From: Cupriavidus pauculus
GTDB lineage: Bacteria; Pseudomonadota; Gammaproteobacteria; Burkholderiales; Burkholderiaceae
DNA length: 64,000 bases
Direction of reading: 5' to 3'
NCBI RefSeq assembly: GCF_003854935.1
Contig: NZ_CP033969.1
Location: 2,852,001 to 2,916,000 of the forward strand
The notes under the pieces: model-generated
What the model was told of the DNA's origin: nothing
Seen by the model: the letters and a program-made list of their open reading frames with translations, nothing else
The model's database searches: none
Made by a program: the position numbers and the translations under genes
Part shown: positions 60,698 through 64,000 of the stretch, piece by piece
Layout: each line of letters starts with the position of its first letter
Numbering within the stretch: the first letter of the stretch is position 1

Positions 60698-62248
60698 ATG
60701 CCTACTGATTCCACCGACGTCCCGCCGCGCATCCCGTTCGCCGTGCCCTTTGCCACGGCCCCGGGCATGGCGGCGCTGGGCGAGCGCTTTTTCACGCGGC
60801 TGGCGCCCACGCCGCTGCCTTCGCCCTACCTGGTCAGCGTCGCGCCGGCCGCCGCCGCCCTGCTGGGCTGGGATGCCCCGGGGCTGGCCGCCGCCAGACA
60901 GGACCCGCGCTTCCTGGACACCTTCATCGGCAACGCCGTGCCCGACTGGGCCGATCCACTGGCCACGGTCTACTCGGGACACCAGTTCGGCGTCTGGGCC
61001 GGCCAGCTTGGCGACGGCCGCGCGATCCGCCTGGCCGAGGCACAGATGCCCGACGGCCCGTGGGAGATCCAGCTCAAGGGCGCCGGCCTGACGCCCTACT
61101 CGCGCATGGCCGACGGCCGCGCGGTGCTGCGGTCGTCGATCCGCGAATACCTGTGCTCCGAAGCCATGCACGCGCTGGGCGTGCCCACCACGCGCGCGCT
61201 GGCCATCGTCGGCTCCGATGCGCCGGTGCGGCGCGAGACGCTGGAAACCGCCGCCGTGGTCACCCGGCTGGCGCCGAGTTTCATTCGCTTTGGCCATTTC
61301 GAGCATTTTGCGGCGCGCGAGGACCACGCGTCGCTGAAGCAACTGGCCGATTTCGTCATCGACCGCTTCTACCCGGCCTGCCGCGAGGCCGCCAGCCCGT
61401 ACCAGGCCCTGCTGCGCGAGGTATCGCTGCGCACCGCCGACATGGTCGCCCACTGGCAGGCGGTTGGCTTCTGCCACGGCGTGATGAACACCGACAATAT
61501 GTCGATCCTGGGCCTGACGATCGACTACGGTCCGTTCGGCTTCCTGGACGCCTTCGACGCCAACCACATCTGCAACCATTCCGACCAGCAGGGCCGCTAC
61601 GCGTACAGCCAGCAGCCGCAGATCGCGTTCTGGAACCTGCATTGCCTGGCCCAGGCGCTGCTGCCGCTGTGGCGCGACACCGCCGCGGCCGACGTCGAAG
61701 CCGCCAAGGAAGCGGCCGTGGAAGCCGCCCGCGAGGCGCTGGACCCGTTCCGCGACCGCTATGCCGCCGCGTTCTTCCGCCATTACCGTGCCAAGCTGGG
61801 CCTGCGCACCGAGCAGGGCCAGGACGAGACGCTGATGACCAACCTGTTCCGCGTGATGCACGCCAATCGCGTCGACTACACGCTGTTCTGGCGCAATCTG
61901 GCCAGCGTGGCGTCCCAGGACGCCTCCGGCGACACGCCGGTGCGAGACCTGTTCCTGGATCGCGCCGCCTGGGACGCCTGGGCCGCCGAATATCGCGCCC
62001 GCCTGCAGGCCGAACAGTCGGACGACGCGGCGCGCGGGGTTGCAATGCGCCAGGTCAACCCGAAATACGTGCTCCGGAACCATATGGCCGAAACCGCGAT
62101 CCGCGCCGCCCGCGACAAGGACTTTTCGGAAACGGACCGTCTGCTGGCCGTGCTGTCGAAACCGTTCGACGAGCAGCCCGAGGCGGCCCGCTACGCCACC
62201 CTGCCGCCCGACTGGGCGTCGGGGCTCGAAGTCAGTTGTTCGTCCTGA
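60698..62248 (+). CDS. selO: Protein adenylyltransferase SelO (YdiU)
   Basis: A 516-residue pseudokinase that transfers AMP to Ser/Thr/Tyr of target proteins, linked to redox homeostasis. Family motifs are [16 protein letters not shown] near residue 90, [21 protein letters not shown] with the nucleotide-binding Lys, [14 protein letters not shown] with the active-site Asn and Asp, and DYGPFGFLD with the metal Asp. The C-terminus ends CSS, conserving the Cys that is selenocysteine in eukaryotic homologues. The ATG at 60698 ([15 protein letters not shown]) is chosen; an upstream in-frame ATG at 60590 lies in non-conserved sequence. msrB follows after 37 bp. Confidence 0.94.
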   Translation: MPTDSTDVPPRIPFAVPFATAPGMAALGERFFTRLAPTPLPSPYLVSVAPAAAALLGWDAPGLAAARQDPRFLDTFIGNAVPDWADPLATVYSGHQFGVWAGQLGDGRAIRLAEAQMPDGPWEIQLKGAGLTPYSRMADGRAVLRSSIREYLCSEAMHALGVPTTRALAIVGSDAPVRRETLETAAVVTRLAPSFIRFGHFEHFAAREDHASLKQLADFVIDRFYPACREAASPYQALLREVSLRTADMVAHWQAVGFCHGVMNTDNMSILGLTIDYGPFGFLDAFDANHICNHSDQQGRYAYSQQPQIAFWNLHCLAQALLPLWRDTAAADVEAAKEAAVEAAREALDPFRDRYAAAFFRHYRAKLGLRTEQGQDETLMTNLFRVMHANRVDYTLFWRNLASVASQDASGDTPVRDLFLDRAAWDAWAAEYRARLQAEQSDDAARGVAMRQVNPKYVLRNHMAETAIRAARDKDFSETDRLLAVLSKPFDEQPEAARYATLPPDWASGLEVSCSS

Positions 62249-62285
62249 GCCGCGCCCCACGCGGCCTGCCCCCAAAGGAAACGAG

Positions 62286-62693
62286 ATGACCACCAACAAG
62301 ACCGACGCCGAATGGCGTGCCCAGTTGTCCGACATCGAATACCGCGTGACGCGCGAAGCGGCCACCGAGCGCCCGTTCACCGGCCGCTACTGGGACCATT
62401 GGGACCAGGGCATCTACCACTGCGTGGGCTGCGGCACGCCGCTGTTCGAATCGGCCACCAAGTTCGATGCCGGCTGCGGCTGGCCGAGCTATTTCCGGCC
62501 GATCAACGGCGAGGTCATCGCCGAGCATGTAGACCATAGCCACGGCATGACCCGCGTGGAAGTCCGCTGCAAGGAATGCGGCAGCCATCTGGGCCATGTC
62601 TTCGAGGACGGCCCCGCGCCGACCGGCCTGCGCTATTGCATCAACTCGGCTGCGCTAAAATTCGACGATCGCGATCCGGCCGACCGCGGGTGA
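62286..62693 (+). CDS. msrB: Peptide-methionine (R)-S-oxide reductase
   Basis: A 135-residue MsrB. Zinc-binding pairs are CVGCGTP and CKECGSH; the catalytic Cys is in [23 protein letters not shown] is the substrate-binding segment. It repairs methionine-R-sulfoxide in proteins using thioredoxin. The ribosome site ccaaaggaaacgag precedes the ATG. Following selO, it makes a redox-repair pair that is often seen together in proteobacteria. Confidence 0.95.
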   Translation: MTTNKTDAEWRAQLSDIEYRVTREAATERPFTGRYWDHWDQGIYHCVGCGTPLFESATKFDAGCGWPSYFRPINGEVIAEHVDHSHGMTRVEVRCKECGSHLGHVFEDGPAPTGLRYCINSAALKFDDRDPADRG

Positions 62694-62786
62694 CGCCACC
62701 CGCACACCGGGCGCGTCGTCCGATCCGCCCCGCGGATCGCCCCCGGCCAGGCCGCCGCGCCTGGCCGCCAACCTGATTTGGTCCGC

Positions 62787-63341
62787 ATGAAATTCCTGTT
62801 CGACCTGTTCCCGGTCATCCTGTTTTTTGTCGCCTTCAAGCTGTTCGGCATCTATGAGGCCACCGCCGTGGCCATCGTGGCGACGGTGCTGCAGATTGCC
62901 TGGGTGCGTTTGCGCCACGGCAAGGTGGAGCCGATGCAATGGGTCAGCCTGCTGATCATCGGCGTCTTTGGCGGCGCGACGATCGTGCTGCACAACGAAA
63001 CGTTCATCAAGTGGAAGCCGACCGTGCTGTACTGGCTGTTCGCGGTCACGCTGGTGGCGTCGGTCATCGGCTGGCGCAAGAACCTGATCCGCGCGATGAT
63101 GGGCAAGCAGGTGACGCTGCCCGAGCCGATGTGGGGCAAGCTCAACGCCGCCTGGGCCGCGTTCTTCGCCGTGATGGGGGTGCTGAACCTCTACGTGGCG
63201 TACCAGTTCTCCACGGACACCTGGGTCAACTTCAAGCTGTTCGGCAGCATGGGGCTGATGGCCGTCTTCATCGTGGCGCAGAGCATCTGGCTGTCGCGCC
63301 ACATCCAGGAAACCCCGTCGCAGGAAGGCCGCTCCGAGTAA
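62787..63341 (+). CDS. yciB: Inner membrane protein YciB (intracellular septation protein A)
   Basis: A 184-residue membrane protein with about five helices. It starts [21 protein letters not shown], the conserved YciB/IspA start, and has [33 protein letters not shown] and [15 protein letters not shown]. It influences cell envelope and division and interacts with elongation and divisome proteins in E. coli. A TTG nine bases upstream is an unlikely start. Confidence 0.94.
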   Translation: MKFLFDLFPVILFFVAFKLFGIYEATAVAIVATVLQIAWVRLRHGKVEPMQWVSLLIIGVFGGATIVLHNETFIKWKPTVLYWLFAVTLVASVIGWRKNLIRAMMGKQVTLPEPMWGKLNAAWAAFFAVMGVLNLYVAYQFSTDTWVNFKLFGSMGLMAVFIVAQSIWLSRHIQETPSQEGRSE

Positions 63342-63387
63342 GCCGGCGCCCGCCCCTGCCCCCCACTATTCATTGGAAGGACCACCG

Positions 63388-63672
63388 ATGGCCGCCGATC
63401 CCGCCACCATCGAGACGCTGCTGCACGCGGCGCTCCAGCCCACCCGCCTGACCGTGCAGGACGACAGCGCGGCCCATGCCGGCCACGCCGGCGCGGCCTC
63501 TGGCGGTGGCCACTACAACGTGCTGATCGTAAGCGACCGGTTCGCCGGCCAATCGCGCGTGGCGCGCCATCGTATGGTGTATGATGCGCTGCGCGAACTG
63601 TTCCCCTCGCAAATCCATGCGCTGGCCGTCAGCGCCTACACCGACCAAGAATATCAATCCCGCGAAGCATGA
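63388..63672 (+). CDS. BolA family protein
   Basis: A 94-residue BolA-like protein. HYNVLIVSDRFAGQSRVARHRMVYDAL is the core helix-turn-helix-like KH-type fold with the FxGxxRVxRHR signature; HALAVSAYTDQEY forms the C-terminal strand. BolA proteins partner with monothiol glutaredoxins in Fe-S or stress roles. A His/Gly-rich insertion (HAGHAGAASGGGHY) precedes the core. Ribosome site ggaagga before the ATG at 63388; the isomerase gene follows after 35 bp. Confidence 0.92.
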   Translation: MAADPATIETLLHAALQPTRLTVQDDSAAHAGHAGAASGGGHYNVLIVSDRFAGQSRVARHRMVYDALRELFPSQIHALAVSAYTDQEYQSREA

Positions 63673-63707
63673 CGCGACGCGCTCTCGCTACTTTCAGACC
63701 TGACCCC

Positions 63708-64000
63708 ATGAAGACCACCGTCCTCTCGTTCAGCCTGGCGGCTGTGCTCGCTGCTGGCAGCCTGCCCGTGTTCGCCCAGAACGCCGCCGTTGTGAATGGC
63801 AAGCCCATCCCGTCGGCCAAGGTGGACAAGCTGATCGCCGGCACCGGCCAGCCCGCCACGCCCGAACTGCGCGACCGTGCACGCACCATGCTGATCGATC
63901 GGGAACTGCTGGTACAGGAAGCGTCCAAGCGCGGCATCCTGCAACGGGACGACATCCAGGACCAGCTGGAACAGGCCCGCCTGAACGTGCTGGCCGGCGC
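63708..64000 (+). CDS. Peptidylprolyl isomerase, PpiC/SurA-type periplasmic foldase (3' end beyond window)
   Basis: The first 97 residues are visible. A signal peptide (MKTTVLSFSLAAVLAAGSLPVFAQ) is followed by NAAVVNGKPIPSAKVDKLI and DRARTMLIDRELLVQEASKRGI, the SurA-like N-terminal chaperone region that precedes a parvulin domain. The parvulin domain itself is outside the window. Likely assists folding of outer-membrane or periplasmic proteins. It follows bolA on the same strand. Confidence 0.88.
   Translation, partial: MKTTVLSFSLAAVLAAGSLPVFAQNAAVVNGKPIPSAKVDKLIAGTGQPATPELRDRARTMLIDRELLVQEASKRGILQRDDIQDQLEQARLNVLAG

Overview
The window is a GC-rich (about two-thirds G+C), densely coded piece of chromosome from a Burkholderiaceae bacterium. 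Gene content and order point to Cupriavidus/Ralstonia: the mltG-tmk-holB-pilZ-tatD block, a threonate/erythronate (ltnD-otnK-otnC-otnI-denD) operon of the kind described in Cupriavidus necator, several Bug-type solute receptors and large acyl-CoA gene clusters. The genus is inferred from recalled family knowledge, not from a search. I see no tRNA, rRNA, CRISPR array, prophage or intact insertion sequence.

Layout. 1-4.4 kb: 3' part of a two-partner-secretion (filamentous-haemagglutinin-like) exoprotein with exactly 88 heptad repeats of the type GPDGNGN, followed by an 11-bp stop-codon-bearing repeat and a terminator. 4.6-9.2 kb: purT, a block of REP/BIME-like palindromes, an MscS-type channel and an HD-GYP protein. 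9.3-13.4 kb (minus): a compact cbb3-like oxidase operon whose subunit I carries a CcoS-like N-terminal fusion, then CcoO, a monohaem cytochrome c, an SCO protein and a CtaG-like membrane protein. 13.7-22.6 kb: mostly housekeeping genes (J-domain membrane protein, ankyrin protein, tatD, GNAT, pilZ, holB, tmk, mltG, ygfZ, DUF4936, NRDE). 22.7-27.4 kb: a citrate-synthase homologue with an N-terminal helix-turn-helix, divergent from a hydroxyacid dehydrogenase/FAH/SDR/Bug operon. 27.5-35.0 kb: GntR regulator and the threonate/erythronate catabolic operon with its MFS transporter. 35.2-38.6 kb: thioesterase, a second Bug receptor, an HSL-type esterase and a macro-domain protein.

38.6-51.1 kb (minus): a long run of acyl-CoA and related metabolism genes: fadJ-type multifunctional enzyme, nicotinamidase, thiolase, acyl-CoA dehydrogenase, SDRs, hot-dog thioesterase, MDR reductase, aldolase-family protein, GST and alpha/beta hydrolase. 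51.6-53.4 kb: amino acid permease and a small membrane protein. 53.4-60.3 kb (minus): acyl-CoA ligase, substrate-binding protein and LivHMGF ABC transporter, with strong hairpins flanking the binding-protein gene. 60.7-64 kb: selO, msrB, yciB, bolA-like and the start of a PpiC/SurA-like isomerase.

The most interesting signals are: (1) the 88-unit exoprotein array, which contains an exact 211-bp internal duplication and a heptad resembling a calcium-binding DxNxNG loop; (2) a near-identical operator-like sequence, G[AC]ACGGT[CT]GTTC followed by a TTTC-rich flank, at three distant promoters (37887, 51283 and 60305), which would tie the acyl-CoA degradation cluster, the ligase/Liv cluster and a macro-domain/esterase divergon into one regulon; (3) the CcoS-CcoN fusion in a minimal oxidase operon; (4) the HTH-citrate synthase; and (5) a LivF subunit whose Walker A lysine is arginine.
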